A stretch of 64,000 nt of DNA, taken from positions 842,841-906,840 of the forward strand of contig NZ_HE997182.1 in assembly GCF_000312445.1 (NCBI RefSeq), given 5' to 3'. This DNA comes from Phocaeicola abscessus CCUG 55929 (GTDB taxonomy: Bacteria > Bacteroidota > Bacteroidia > Bacteroidales > Bacteroidaceae). Below the pieces are notes generated by a model. That model was given only the letters and a program-made list of their open reading frames with translations. It ran no database searches and had not been told where the DNA came from. Position 1 is the stretch's first letter. Every line of letters starts with the position of its first letter. Made by a program: the position numbers and the translations under genes. Positions 50,623 to 59,631 of this stretch are shown piece by piece.

Positions 50623-52932
50623 ATGGCAATGAAGAAATACAATATATTTTGGATACTGTTGTCGATTTATCTATTAAATCCCTCTGTGGTTTTTAGCCGA
50701 ATAAACGAAGGGTACTTATTGGTAAAAAACGATTTCTGCCAAATATGGTGGGTGGAAAACACGTACAAAGTGTTTCGGGATTCGCCTGTCCCTAAAAGAA
50801 AAAGAGCGATAGAACTCCGATCGGCGAAAAATGAATCGGAAGGCTTCCAATTGGTGCTCAATCCGGCTTCGGAGATGGAAGACGTCACGATAACGGTCAG
50901 CGATTTCAAAAATCGTTCGGGGAATGTGATACCTGCGAAAAATGTGACGATTCGGAATATAGCGTATGTTCACGTAACCAAACCGTCAGGGATTCGGCAT
51001 CGGGCCGGATGGTATCCGGATCCCCTTCCTCTTTATCAAGGAGCTTTTCAGGTAGAGGGCGGAGGAAATACGGCGGTATGGTTTTCCGTGAAAACACCTG
51101 CGGATGCCGTGGAGGGACTCTATTCGGCAACAATTCAAATAGCAGCCCAAGGTTATCGGGCGACAATTCCGGTAGCGCTTACCGTCTGGAATTTCGTATT
51201 GCCCGATACCCCGTATATGCGATCTTCTTTCGGATTGAATGAGAGTATGATCCGTGACTATCACCGTATGGAAAATGCCGATGAACTTGAGAAACAGATT
51301 GATTGGTATTATCGATCTTTCAAACATTACCGAATTTCGCCGGCCGAAGTCTTCGGATCGATCACGAAGACGGTGACCGGCAACGGATGGACGGGAGGGA
51401 CGTACGATCCAGACACGCTTTATGAAGGGAGATATTCTTATCAGATTACGAACAACAGCATTTATTCCGATGTTTCGGGAACTCCGGTTTCGCTCGTCGA
51501 AATCGTTCCTGGGAAGCCCTATTTCGTGAAATGGATGGCCAAAAATTCGAATGATGGACAATCTTATTACGTAACCATCAAAAGTTATACGGCTGATAAA
51601 AAGCCTATCGATTGGCAATTGCAGGGAAAAATTTATCCAGGGAATAGAGTGTGGCATGCCGACAGTCTGTTTTTAGATCCTGTGAATCCGGTCATCGTCG
51701 ACGATATACTTATGTACAGGCCCATACCGGAAAATGCAAGCTATATCGACGTACGGTTTTATCCCTGTATTCCTGGAAAAAATGGGAACGTCCCTAACAC
51801 AATCTGGCTTGATAATGTACAGGTGATCGATATGCAGGATGGAAAGAACCTGCTACCTGAAGGTGATTTTGAACAGGATATTCGTTTGTTAGACGTTACG
51901 CTCGATTTTTCGGCCTTTGACAAGACGGCGAAAAAGTATTTTGACGAATACGGTTTTAACGGTTTCAGCATTTCTCTACCCGAATTGTGTCCGGGGCCGT
52001 TTGTCGGGAGGAAGACCGGATGGTTCCACGGTTTTGTCAATGGAACACCGGAGTATAAAAAGCTGATGACTTTATATCTGAAAGGATTACAAGATCATCT
52101 GGAAATTAACGGATGGTTGGGGAAAGAATACCTGTATTGGATCGATGAACCGAAACAGGAAGATTACGGTTTCGTGAGGGAAGGTATGAAAACCATTCAC
52201 GAAGCGGCTCCCCAACTGAAACGTTTTATTACGGAAAATAATCCCGGACCGGAGATTATGGACGTAACGGATATAGGATGCCCCGTATTGGCAAAATTGG
52301 ATTTACAAAAATCGAGAAAATGGATAGACGAGGGGAGAGAAATGTGGACCTATTTGATGTGTTGGCCCAAAGCACCGCACAATAATCTGTTTATCGATAG
52401 CGATGCCATCAACTTGAGGATGTGGCTGTGGATGTCTTACAGATATCGCTTAAAGGGGATCCTGGTGTGGTCTTCCAATTTCTGGAATGAATCTGATTGC
52501 TCTCCGGCGGGAATTTGGCAGAACCCGTGGGAAGATCCGATGGCCTATAATGACGTTCCGTTGCCCCGAGGATCCTCTTGTGAATTCGGAAATGGAGACG
52601 GCCGTTTTTTTTATCCTCCTCGGAGAGACCCAAATAAAGATAAATCGAAATGTATCTGCGAACCGATTCCTTCGCTGCGGTTGGAAATACTTCGCGAAGG
52701 ATTGGAGGATTACGACTACATGATATTATTGGAAAAAGCGATCGAACGGGGAGGGACTAACCGGCAAGATTGGGTGGAAAGGGCTAAGAAAGCACTCTCT
52801 TTCGGTTCGGAACTATTTGTTTCGGAACAAGAGTACAGCAAGGATCACCGAGTGTTGATGAAAAAGAGAGAGGAACTGGGCGAGCTGTTGCATCGGTATT
52901 ATTCCGATACACGAAGATTTCCGATTCCATAA
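50623..52932 (+). CDS. DUF4091/GH123-like exported glycan-active protein
   Basis: A 769-residue protein with a signal peptide (IFWILLSIYLLNPSVVFS). It has an N-terminal beta-sandwich (about 40-200) and an inserted carbohydrate-binding-like jelly roll (about 245-425, from VTGNGWTGGTYDPDTLYEGR). A C-terminal TIM-barrel-like DUF4091 domain follows, with WGLMxx-type strands. The segment KEYLYWIDEPKQEDYG has an adjacent Asp-Glu pair. Adjacent Asp-Glu is the catalytic pair of GH123 N-acetylgalactosaminidases, which share this DUF4091 region, so it may be a beta-hexosaminidase-like enzyme. The substrate is unproven. It is the last gene of the SusC/D locus; a terminator lies 147 bp on. Confidence 0.8.
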   Translation: MAMKKYNIFWILLSIYLLNPSVVFSRINEGYLLVKNDFCQIWWVENTYKVFRDSPVPKRKRAIELRSAKNESEGFQLVLNPASEMEDVTITVSDFKNRSGNVIPAKNVTIRNIAYVHVTKPSGIRHRAGWYPDPLPLYQGAFQVEGGGNTAVWFSVKTPADAVEGLYSATIQIAAQGYRATIPVALTVWNFVLPDTPYMRSSFGLNESMIRDYHRMENADELEKQIDWYYRSFKHYRISPAEVFGSITKTVTGNGWTGGTYDPDTLYEGRYSYQITNNSIYSDVSGTPVSLVEIVPGKPYFVKWMAKNSNDGQSYYVTIKSYTADKKPIDWQLQGKIYPGNRVWHADSLFLDPVNPVIVDDILMYRPIPENASYIDVRFYPCIPGKNGNVPNTIWLDNVQVIDMQDGKNLLPEGDFEQDIRLLDVTLDFSAFDKTAKKYFDEYGFNGFSISLPELCPGPFVGRKTGWFHGFVNGTPEYKKLMTLYLKGLQDHLEINGWLGKEYLYWIDEPKQEDYGFVREGMKTIHEAAPQLKRFITENNPGPEIMDVTDIGCPVLAKLDLQKSRKWIDEGREMWTYLMCWPKAPHNNLFIDSDAINLRMWLWMSYRYRLKGILVWSSNFWNESDCSPAGIWQNPWEDPMAYNDVPLPRGSSCEFGNGDGRFFYPPRRDPNKDKSKCICEPIPSLRLEILREGLEDYDYMILLEKAIERGGTNRQDWVERAKKALSFGSELFVSEQEYSKDHRVLMKKREELGELLHRYYSDTRRFPIP

Positions 52933-53078
52933 TGGATTAGTTTTTCCTTACGGATGTTGTCGTATGAATTGTCTCCGAGTGAATGTGGCATTTTTACAAA
53001 CGAATTTTAAGAGTATATGTAACCGGATGCTATGGTTTGCAATCAGGGATACTTCCGAAGAATTCTTTTGTGTCACAA

Positions 53079-53112
53079 AGAGGGTGTGCCAAACCGACAC
53101 ACCCTCTCTTGT
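53079..53112 (+). terminator. Intrinsic terminator of the SusC/D locus
   Basis: A perfect 10-bp stem AGAGGGTGTG/CACACCCTCT (53079-53088 and 53098-53107) with a 9-nt loop and a CTTGTT tail. Confidence 0.65.
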
Positions 53113-54123
53113 TAATAAACACTCCATAAAAGAAATAAAGGAGTGTACGCAGAACAGTTTAGCTATCTGAAAGTTTAGCCTTTTACATGATTTTTAGAGT
53201 AGAATAATAGATTGTTGAAAATCACATAATCCATATTTACTCCATCATGGTGTTGCTAAACGAGGTTCCTTCACAGGATGGCTGAGTTAAGCAGCCTTGC
53301 TGCCGACTTGTATGATGTTTTTGCTTTCTGTAAAAGGGAATGAATGGTAAAAAGGCATAAAAGTCCGTAAATTGACTCGTACGTCTCTCGATCGGTTTGA
53401 CTATTATTTGCATCTTTCCCACTGAAGCCAACGCTCGATCGGATACTTGTTTACACTCTGCATGATTACATGTACAAAAGATAACATTTGTCAGTAATGC
53501 CAGAGAGTTCAATTGCTCCTTCATGTTATTTAAGGTTAGCCAAAAACGTACCAATTGAGTCAAATCAGTTTGTTTTTGTATTTAATAAATAGTATTTATA
53601 CAATTAAAATTTATTCTTGATCACAAATATCGGTATTCTTATTTATGTAAACAAAATTTTTATCCATAAAAAATGTTAAAATCGTAATTTCCTTTTTATT
53701 TGTTATTTTATAAGTTTCTCTTTTGTTTTACCTCCTTAAGGCAAATGTTCGCTCTATCGAAATTACTTTCAAAACCAAGCAGGCATGTTCGGATTTGTAG
53801 GTCCTAATTCCATGTAACATCTTCGATCTTTTTCCTTGCGACATCGGTTGACACGATTTTTGTCGATGCAGCCGCTAAAAGTATATGCGTTATGTTCGTT
53901 GTATTTAGTAGGCTTTTATTGACAAACCAACACCTGCACGTTCCCCTCCGAAATACCTCCGATGGATACTTTTGTTTGTCATAATGTCAGGAAATATATT
54001 CTTTTTCGAACTTACGATTACCACGAGAAGCGAAAAGAATCTCTGGCAGGCATTTTAGACTGCTAAAGATTCCCCCAACCCAGGTTCAGGTTTCGGTAAG
54101 TTTTTGGCCCTTCTGCTTTTCCG
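53113..54123. other. AT-rich gene-free stretch between the SusC/D locus and the efflux operon
   Basis: About 1 kb with no supported gene. The longest frame (108 codons, minus, 53237-53563) is rich in Cys, Phe and His and has no recognised features. A -7-like TACTTTTG occurs at 53967-53974 on the + strand without a following gene. Poly-A/T runs at 53580-53720 suggest old decayed sequence. Confidence 0.4.
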
Positions 54124-56523
54124 TTATTCCGTTCTGAGGTTTTCGGTGGGATTGGCTCTTGCTGCCCGGTATACCAGCATAGATGCTACGGAGAGCACGA
54201 CGAGTAGGACGAAGAGCATACAACCGACGAATAGGTACCATGTCAAGTCAATTTTCACGCTGAACATTTGAAGGATGTATTGGCTGACTTTCCAGGCGGC
54301 CAGCGCACCGATGAGAATGCCCGGAACAGCCATGTAAATCAGGTTCTTTTGGAAAATCTTCTGGAGATCTTTTAAGGTCGCTCCAAAGATGGCGCGGATA
54401 GCGATTTCCGACCGGCGGCGACCGACTTCATCGAGGATATAGGCGATCAGTCCGGCAAGGGCGATGAGCAAGATGCTGATTCCGGCGAATAAGACACTAT
54501 TGCGCACATGCTTCAACTGGTCGTAGTTGTTACCGATTTCCATGCGAAGCATTAGTACCTGCTTGGGATTCTCTTTGATCGTGTTGTCTACAAGCTGCTG
54601 AATGCGTTGGATATGGTCGGAATCGAATCGGTTCAGGCGGACATAAAAACGCTCGATCCAAGGGGAATTAATTGTGCCGTAATACATGACAGTCGGCCGA
54701 AGATTCATTCCGGAAGTCAACGATCCGGTTTGGATATGATCGTAAATGCCGATAATGGTATAAGGCCCTCTATGGCTGGTGATATGTACCGTTTTACCGA
54801 TGGCGGATCCTTTCCAGCCAGCTACTTGCTCCATTTTCTTTACGAAATCCCGATCGACCATTACCTCCTTACTCAGGCTGTCGACAGCTACGGGAGTGAA
54901 TGTTCTCCCTTCCACGACAGGAATCTCGAACGTATGGAAGAAGTCGTCGCCTACCGAGAACAAGTTGGAAATGTTGGTATATTCTTCGTTCGTCTCTGCA
55001 TTCCATACATTATCTCCACTCGGGATGTCTGCCATGTTATGGGTAGCCCACGTTACGCCGGATACGTTCAGATCTTTTTTCAATTCCTGATAGCACCGTT
55101 CCCGTTCGTTCTTATTTACTCCATCGAGGTCGATCATCAGGGTATTCTTATAATTGAACCCTAAATTATAGTTGGTCAGTTTGTTGTATTGCAGCCCGAT
55201 CACAACCAATATGCTGATGAAGAAACTGGTCATTAGGAATTGAACGAACAGCAGGGCCAATTTCCAGCGCCGCTTGTTCTCCGTGTATCTGCGGTAGGCA
55301 TAGGTAAGGGGAATCTTCGTATACAGATATCCGGGAAGCCATCCGCAAATTCCTATTATGGCCAAGGTGATGAGTATGCATACGATAACGGTAGAGAATG
55401 GGAAAAGGCTTTTCAAACTGTGTCCGATCTGTTCCTGCAAGATATTTTGCGAACCGAAAATGAGAAGGATAGCCAACGGCAGACTGATACAGAATATATG
55501 CAGGAACGATTCGCTCAGGATCATTTTGTAGATGTCTTTACTCTCGGCGCCGTAGCAGCGGTAGGTGGCGATGCTCTTGGCACGGTTCACCATCGACGAG
55601 ATAACCAGCAGGATATAGTTGAATACCGAGACGAGGAGCATGATGATGCCGAAGCCGAGGAACACGAAGTTCATGACACGGTTGTTGTCGGATTGCAAAT
55701 AGATTCCTTTCACCGGTTGCAGGTTGAATCGGACTTGGGTTCCGGCCTCTTTCAACTTTTGGCCGACACGGTCTTCGATCCATTGATCCATCCGTCCCTG
55801 CAAGTCGTCGGGATTTGTCCCGTGCCGAAGACGGATATAGCCCAGATACCGGTCGTTTCCGATTATATTGTTTGGGCTGTCCCATCCCCATAGTTGTTGG
55901 GCTGTCGGCATGGCCACCATGATGTCGATCTTATTCAAGTGCGTATTCTCGGGCAGGTCTTCGAAGACGCCGATAACCGTTAGTCGAAAGGCTTTGTTTA
56001 CTCTCAGGCTGATCGTTTTCCCGATGATCTCTTGCCCGACCGTTTTGAACAACTTTTCTGAGATATACGCCTGTCCCGTTTTGTTTAACCCCGTCTTCGG
56101 ATCTTCGCCCATAAAGACTTTGCGGGGGAAGACGTCGAAGAAGGAAGAATCGCACAGGAATGTATTCCCCGTCAATTCCTCGTTGTCTTCGGTGACGAAG
56201 GTGGCAGATTCGCGGAGCCATGTATAGCGGGTGGCGGCTTCTACTTCAGGACAAACCGACTTGATGCCCGGAGCGTGAGCACCGGAACATTGCGGGAAGT
56301 TATGCCATCCTTCACCTTTCATTTTATAGTTCTCCTGAATTTGATAGGTATCTTCCAGGCGCGGAATAAAACTGTCGGCCGAACGTTCGTAGATGACTTC
56401 GGCCAGCATGGTCAGCCCAATGGCTAAGCCGATGCTGAGGCAAAGAATCTTGGTGAAATTCGACTGTCCCTTTCTAAATAATGACTTTATTGCTCGTTTC
56501 ATTTTCAATGACCCATTCTTCAT
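54124..56523 (-). CDS. MacB/FtsX-type ABC permease 3
   Basis: A 799-residue protein with the Bacteroidota double-FtsX layout. One N-terminal membrane helix (FTKILCLSIGLAIGLTMLAE) is followed by a MacB periplasmic core domain and three helices. A second helix-periplasmic core-three-helix set comes after that, and the end is ANPTENLRTE. The conserved cytoplasmic start is KSLFRKGQSNF. It would form the membrane part of a tripartite efflux system with the ATPase encoded 9 bp upstream. It is the last gene of the operon. Among the three permeases here it is the most diverged, but it keeps the same domain order. Confidence 0.88.
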   Translation of the reverse strand: MKNGSLKMKRAIKSLFRKGQSNFTKILCLSIGLAIGLTMLAEVIYERSADSFIPRLEDTYQIQENYKMKGEGWHNFPQCSGAHAPGIKSVCPEVEAATRYTWLRESATFVTEDNEELTGNTFLCDSSFFDVFPRKVFMGEDPKTGLNKTGQAYISEKLFKTVGQEIIGKTISLRVNKAFRLTVIGVFEDLPENTHLNKIDIMVAMPTAQQLWGWDSPNNIIGNDRYLGYIRLRHGTNPDDLQGRMDQWIEDRVGQKLKEAGTQVRFNLQPVKGIYLQSDNNRVMNFVFLGFGIIMLLVSVFNYILLVISSMVNRAKSIATYRCYGAESKDIYKMILSESFLHIFCISLPLAILLIFGSQNILQEQIGHSLKSLFPFSTVIVCILITLAIIGICGWLPGYLYTKIPLTYAYRRYTENKRRWKLALLFVQFLMTSFFISILVVIGLQYNKLTNYNLGFNYKNTLMIDLDGVNKNERERCYQELKKDLNVSGVTWATHNMADIPSGDNVWNAETNEEYTNISNLFSVGDDFFHTFEIPVVEGRTFTPVAVDSLSKEVMVDRDFVKKMEQVAGWKGSAIGKTVHITSHRGPYTIIGIYDHIQTGSLTSGMNLRPTVMYYGTINSPWIERFYVRLNRFDSDHIQRIQQLVDNTIKENPKQVLMLRMEIGNNYDQLKHVRNSVLFAGISILLIALAGLIAYILDEVGRRRSEIAIRAIFGATLKDLQKIFQKNLIYMAVPGILIGALAAWKVSQYILQMFSVKIDLTWYLFVGCMLFVLLVVLSVASMLVYRAARANPTENLRTE

Positions 56524-56532
56524 TCATTAATC

Positions 56533-57210
56533 CTATAATCCTTTCGCTGTCGATATGACCTGACCGTCGAACAGGTTGATGATACGGCTTGCAAAGGCGG
56601 CATCTCGTTGAGAGTGAGTGACCATGACGATCGTCGTTCCCTCCTTGTTCAAATCGGTCAGCAGTTCCATCACTTCCTGACCGTTTTTGGAGTCCAAGTT
56701 ACCTGTCGGCTCGTCGGCGAGGATCATTTTCGGCCCGCAAACTACGGCGCGGGCGATAGCTACGCGTTGCTGCTGACCGCCGGAGAGTTGTTGCGGGTAA
56801 TGTTTGGCCCGATGGCTGATGTTCATCCGTTTCAGTATTTCGTTCACACGGCGTTTCCGTTCGCCGGCCGGAATGTTTAAATAAGTCAGTGGCAGTTCCA
56901 CGTTTTCGTAAACGTTCAATTCGTCGATCAGGTTGAAGCTTTGGAATACGAAACCGATATTTCCTTTGCGGACTTTGGTGCGGTCTTTCTCTTTCAGATG
57001 TCCTACTTCCTCCTTATTCAGGTAGTAGTTGCCGGAGGTCGGATTGTCGAGCAATCCCATGATGTTCAACAAGGTGGATTTACCGCAGCCGGAAGGTCCC
57101 ATTACCGCTACGAATTCCCTGTCGGCCACATCTAAATTTACATTGTTCAGTGCGATGGTCTCAACTTCTGTCGTTGTGAACTTCTTTGTCAAATTTTCAA
57201 TCTTAATCAT
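56533..57210 (-). CDS. MacB/LolD-type ABC transporter ATPase
   Basis: A 225-residue ATPase of the LolD/MacB (o228) family. Walker A is GPSGCGKST, the Q-loop FVFQSFNLID, the signature LSGGQQQRVAIARAV, Walker B MILADEPTGNLD and the switch His VMVTHSQRDAA. All motifs are canonical, unlike the ATPase at 36.3 kb. It is encoded between the second and third permease genes and is the only ATPase in the operon, so it must power all three permeases or form alternative complexes with them. Confidence 0.93.
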   Translation of the reverse strand: MIKIENLTKKFTTTEVETIALNNVNLDVADREFVAVMGPSGCGKSTLLNIMGLLDNPTSGNYYLNKEEVGHLKEKDRTKVRKGNIGFVFQSFNLIDELNVYENVELPLTYLNIPAGERKRRVNEILKRMNISHRAKHYPQQLSGGQQQRVAIARAVVCGPKMILADEPTGNLDSKNGQEVMELLTDLNKEGTTIVMVTHSQRDAAFASRIINLFDGQVISTAKGL

Positions 57211-57241
57211 GTTTTTATTCTTTTAAAATGATGGATTTTTC

Positions 57242-59608
57242 TTATTCTGTTTTTATACTGTTTATCGGGTTCTCGTTGGTAGCTTTGCGGCTGATGACGT
57301 AAACCGAGCCCAAGGATACAGCCGTTACGAAGGCGATAGCCGTCAGCGGCGCCCACCAGGGACAATGGAATCCTTCGACCGGAATCAAGGCGTGCAGTTT
57401 TTTTATTCCGAACCACATCAACGGGATGGCTATTACCAAGCTGATGCATAGCGAATGGAGCGTGAATTTCATCAGGCTGAGCAGTTCGATCCGGTTGGTC
57501 GAACCGAACACTTTACGAATAGCCATATCCCTTCTGCGCTGAGCGATGAAATAGATGCTCATGGCTGTCAATCCCAACAGTGAGATGACCAAGGCGGCGA
57601 AAGTGAATATCCCGATCGTCTTGCTCAGTTGATATACGGATTCGTATTCCTCTGCCACCCGGTCTCCGTACCACTTCGAGTTAAAAGGCATGCCGTTGGC
57701 CAACCCGGCGTACGTGGAGTCGATCCGCTCTTTATAGGTTTTCAAATCGCCGTCGTATACCTGTACACAGATACCTCCGGGATATTTGATGCTGTCGTTC
57801 GGCACGATATTCATCAGTACATACTCAGAGGAAGGAAACAATACCGTGCGTATGCTGATATCGCCTATCGTTCCTCCGATCACGTATTTGTCGTCGTAAT
57901 CGGTCACGATATAATCGGTATAGCCCAATTCGTGCGCTACTTTTACGGTGTTTTCGCTGAAAAACCAATTATGTTTGTCGGGTTGCAATTTTCGGTCTTC
58001 CGTGATGCGAATGCCGAACATTTTGATAAAGGCGGAGTCCACGTTCAATTGCTCGAAACTCATCGATTTGTTGGGGCCTCCTTTGGCATTTTTTATGTTC
58101 TGCGTATTGTTATGCCCGCCTTCGATCATCAATCCGTTCGAAAAGGAGACCGCTTTCACGAAGGGCAATTTCCCGAGTTCGTTTCTGAAGGTGCGATACC
58201 CTGCATTGTCGAGTACGGGATCCAACGTGAGTACGTTTTCGTAGCTGTACCCCAGCGGCAGGTGCAGCAAATAGTGGAACATCGAAGTCATAAACAAGGC
58301 GCAGGACAGCAATGCGATAGTCAATCCGCTCTGAACGATGTTGAGCAGACGCAGATAGATGGCTTTCGTCTTGTGGCGGAATGTACCTTTCACCACGTCC
58401 ATCGGGTTGTAATGCGATAGGATAGAAGCCGGGAACAGTCCCGAAACAAAAGCCAGCATAGCAATGAAAGATGCATATATCCATACGGTCGTCGCATGCA
58501 GGTCACCCGTCAGGTCTATCTTGGTTTGGAAAAGGTCTATCGCCACAGGCTCTACTGCTTTGGCCAACAGAAAGCCTAACAGGAAAGCGACCAGCGTCAT
58601 CAGGAAAGATTCTTCGATCATTCGCCAAAAAATATCTTTCCTGTTCGAACCCAACAAACGTCGGGTCGCCATTTCCTTCGCCCGGTAACTCGTTTGAGCG
58701 ACGCTCATGCTGATATAGTTGAACATCGCCATCAGTAGGATGATAAGGCCTACGACCAGGTAAATGATCACTTGGGTGAAATCGTACTGATTCAGGCCGT
58801 TGAAATCCTTGATATCCGAGAAGTAGAACTCTTTCATCGGGATGAACCGTACTTCGTTGACTGCTTCTTGCGAGTATATCCAGAAGAATGTTTTCAGATA
58901 CTCTTTTACTTCCTCCCTTTTGCGATTAAAATCGATTCCGTGCAGCGTCTTTATGAAGAGCTCGGCACCCGCTGCATTGTTCATCATTTCCGCTTTGATG
59001 GATGAGCTGTAATTCACGTACTCCATGACTTCGTAGGGGAAAACGGCTTCCGTTTCGTCGGGAAAGATCGAATTGTCGATATTTTCGGCAATGCCGCTCA
59101 CCACATAATTGATGCTTTTGGAGCCTTGGATCAGGAGGAGCATTTTCCCTATCGCCTGTTCGGTACCGAACAGTTTAAGGGCTCCCTTGCGGGTGAGCAC
59201 GATGTTGGTAGCGCTCTGCAGTACGTCTTCCGCTCGGCCCTCCACCAATCGATAGCCGAAGAACGAAAAAAAGTTCTTACGCGCAATCAGTGCATTCAGT
59301 TCATATTTCGCATCGCCTGCCTTGACCACTACCGTGTGATACGGGCTCGTACCGCACCAGTCTTCGATCTCCGGGTAACGGCTTTGCAACTTATCGCCCA
59401 GATTGTAATGAGCGCCGACGAACTCTTCGGTGGCAAACAGGCTGATGCGATCGGCATCCGCCACCTGCGCGTCTACGTTGAGCTGGCGGGTGATCATATT
59501 GGCGATCAGCAATACGAACATCAGCGATATGCTTAAACCGAGCGTGTTGACAAAGGTGAACAGCTTGTTACGATTCAAAAAATAGAAATAGGTCTTTAAT
59601 CCTTTCAT
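57242..59608 (-). CDS. MacB/FtsX-type ABC permease 2
   Basis: A 788-residue double-FtsX permease. An N-terminal helix (LFTFVNTLGLSISLMFVLL) is followed by a MacB periplasmic core domain and three helices with the FtsX word SYRAKEMATRRLLGSNRKDI. A second core domain and three helices end in NPINSIKTE. The SxxRRxxMAIRKVFGST-like motif (RRRDMAIRKVFGSTNRIELL) in the last cytoplasmic loop contacts the ATPase. It lies 23 bp after permease 1 and shares with it the same C-terminal NENPINSIKTE, indicating descent from one duplicated gene. Confidence 0.88.
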   Translation of the reverse strand: MKGLKTYFYFLNRNKLFTFVNTLGLSISLMFVLLIANMITRQLNVDAQVADADRISLFATEEFVGAHYNLGDKLQSRYPEIEDWCGTSPYHTVVVKAGDAKYELNALIARKNFFSFFGYRLVEGRAEDVLQSATNIVLTRKGALKLFGTEQAIGKMLLLIQGSKSINYVVSGIAENIDNSIFPDETEAVFPYEVMEYVNYSSSIKAEMMNNAAGAELFIKTLHGIDFNRKREEVKEYLKTFFWIYSQEAVNEVRFIPMKEFYFSDIKDFNGLNQYDFTQVIIYLVVGLIILLMAMFNYISMSVAQTSYRAKEMATRRLLGSNRKDIFWRMIEESFLMTLVAFLLGFLLAKAVEPVAIDLFQTKIDLTGDLHATTVWIYASFIAMLAFVSGLFPASILSHYNPMDVVKGTFRHKTKAIYLRLLNIVQSGLTIALLSCALFMTSMFHYLLHLPLGYSYENVLTLDPVLDNAGYRTFRNELGKLPFVKAVSFSNGLMIEGGHNNTQNIKNAKGGPNKSMSFEQLNVDSAFIKMFGIRITEDRKLQPDKHNWFFSENTVKVAHELGYTDYIVTDYDDKYVIGGTIGDISIRTVLFPSSEYVLMNIVPNDSIKYPGGICVQVYDGDLKTYKERIDSTYAGLANGMPFNSKWYGDRVAEEYESVYQLSKTIGIFTFAALVISLLGLTAMSIYFIAQRRRDMAIRKVFGSTNRIELLSLMKFTLHSLCISLVIAIPLMWFGIKKLHALIPVEGFHCPWWAPLTAIAFVTAVSLGSVYVISRKATNENPINSIKTE

Positions 59609-59631
59609 GTTTCTTTCACATTATTGTTTTC

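Noticed and set aside
52964-53170. A 68-codon + frame after the DUF4091 gene
   Set aside because: It contains the whole intrinsic terminator hairpin at 53079-53107 and no features of a protein.
53237-53563. A 108-codon minus frame in the AT-rich gap
   Set aside because: Cys/Phe/His-rich with no recognised family. It could be a decayed transposase but nothing supports that.
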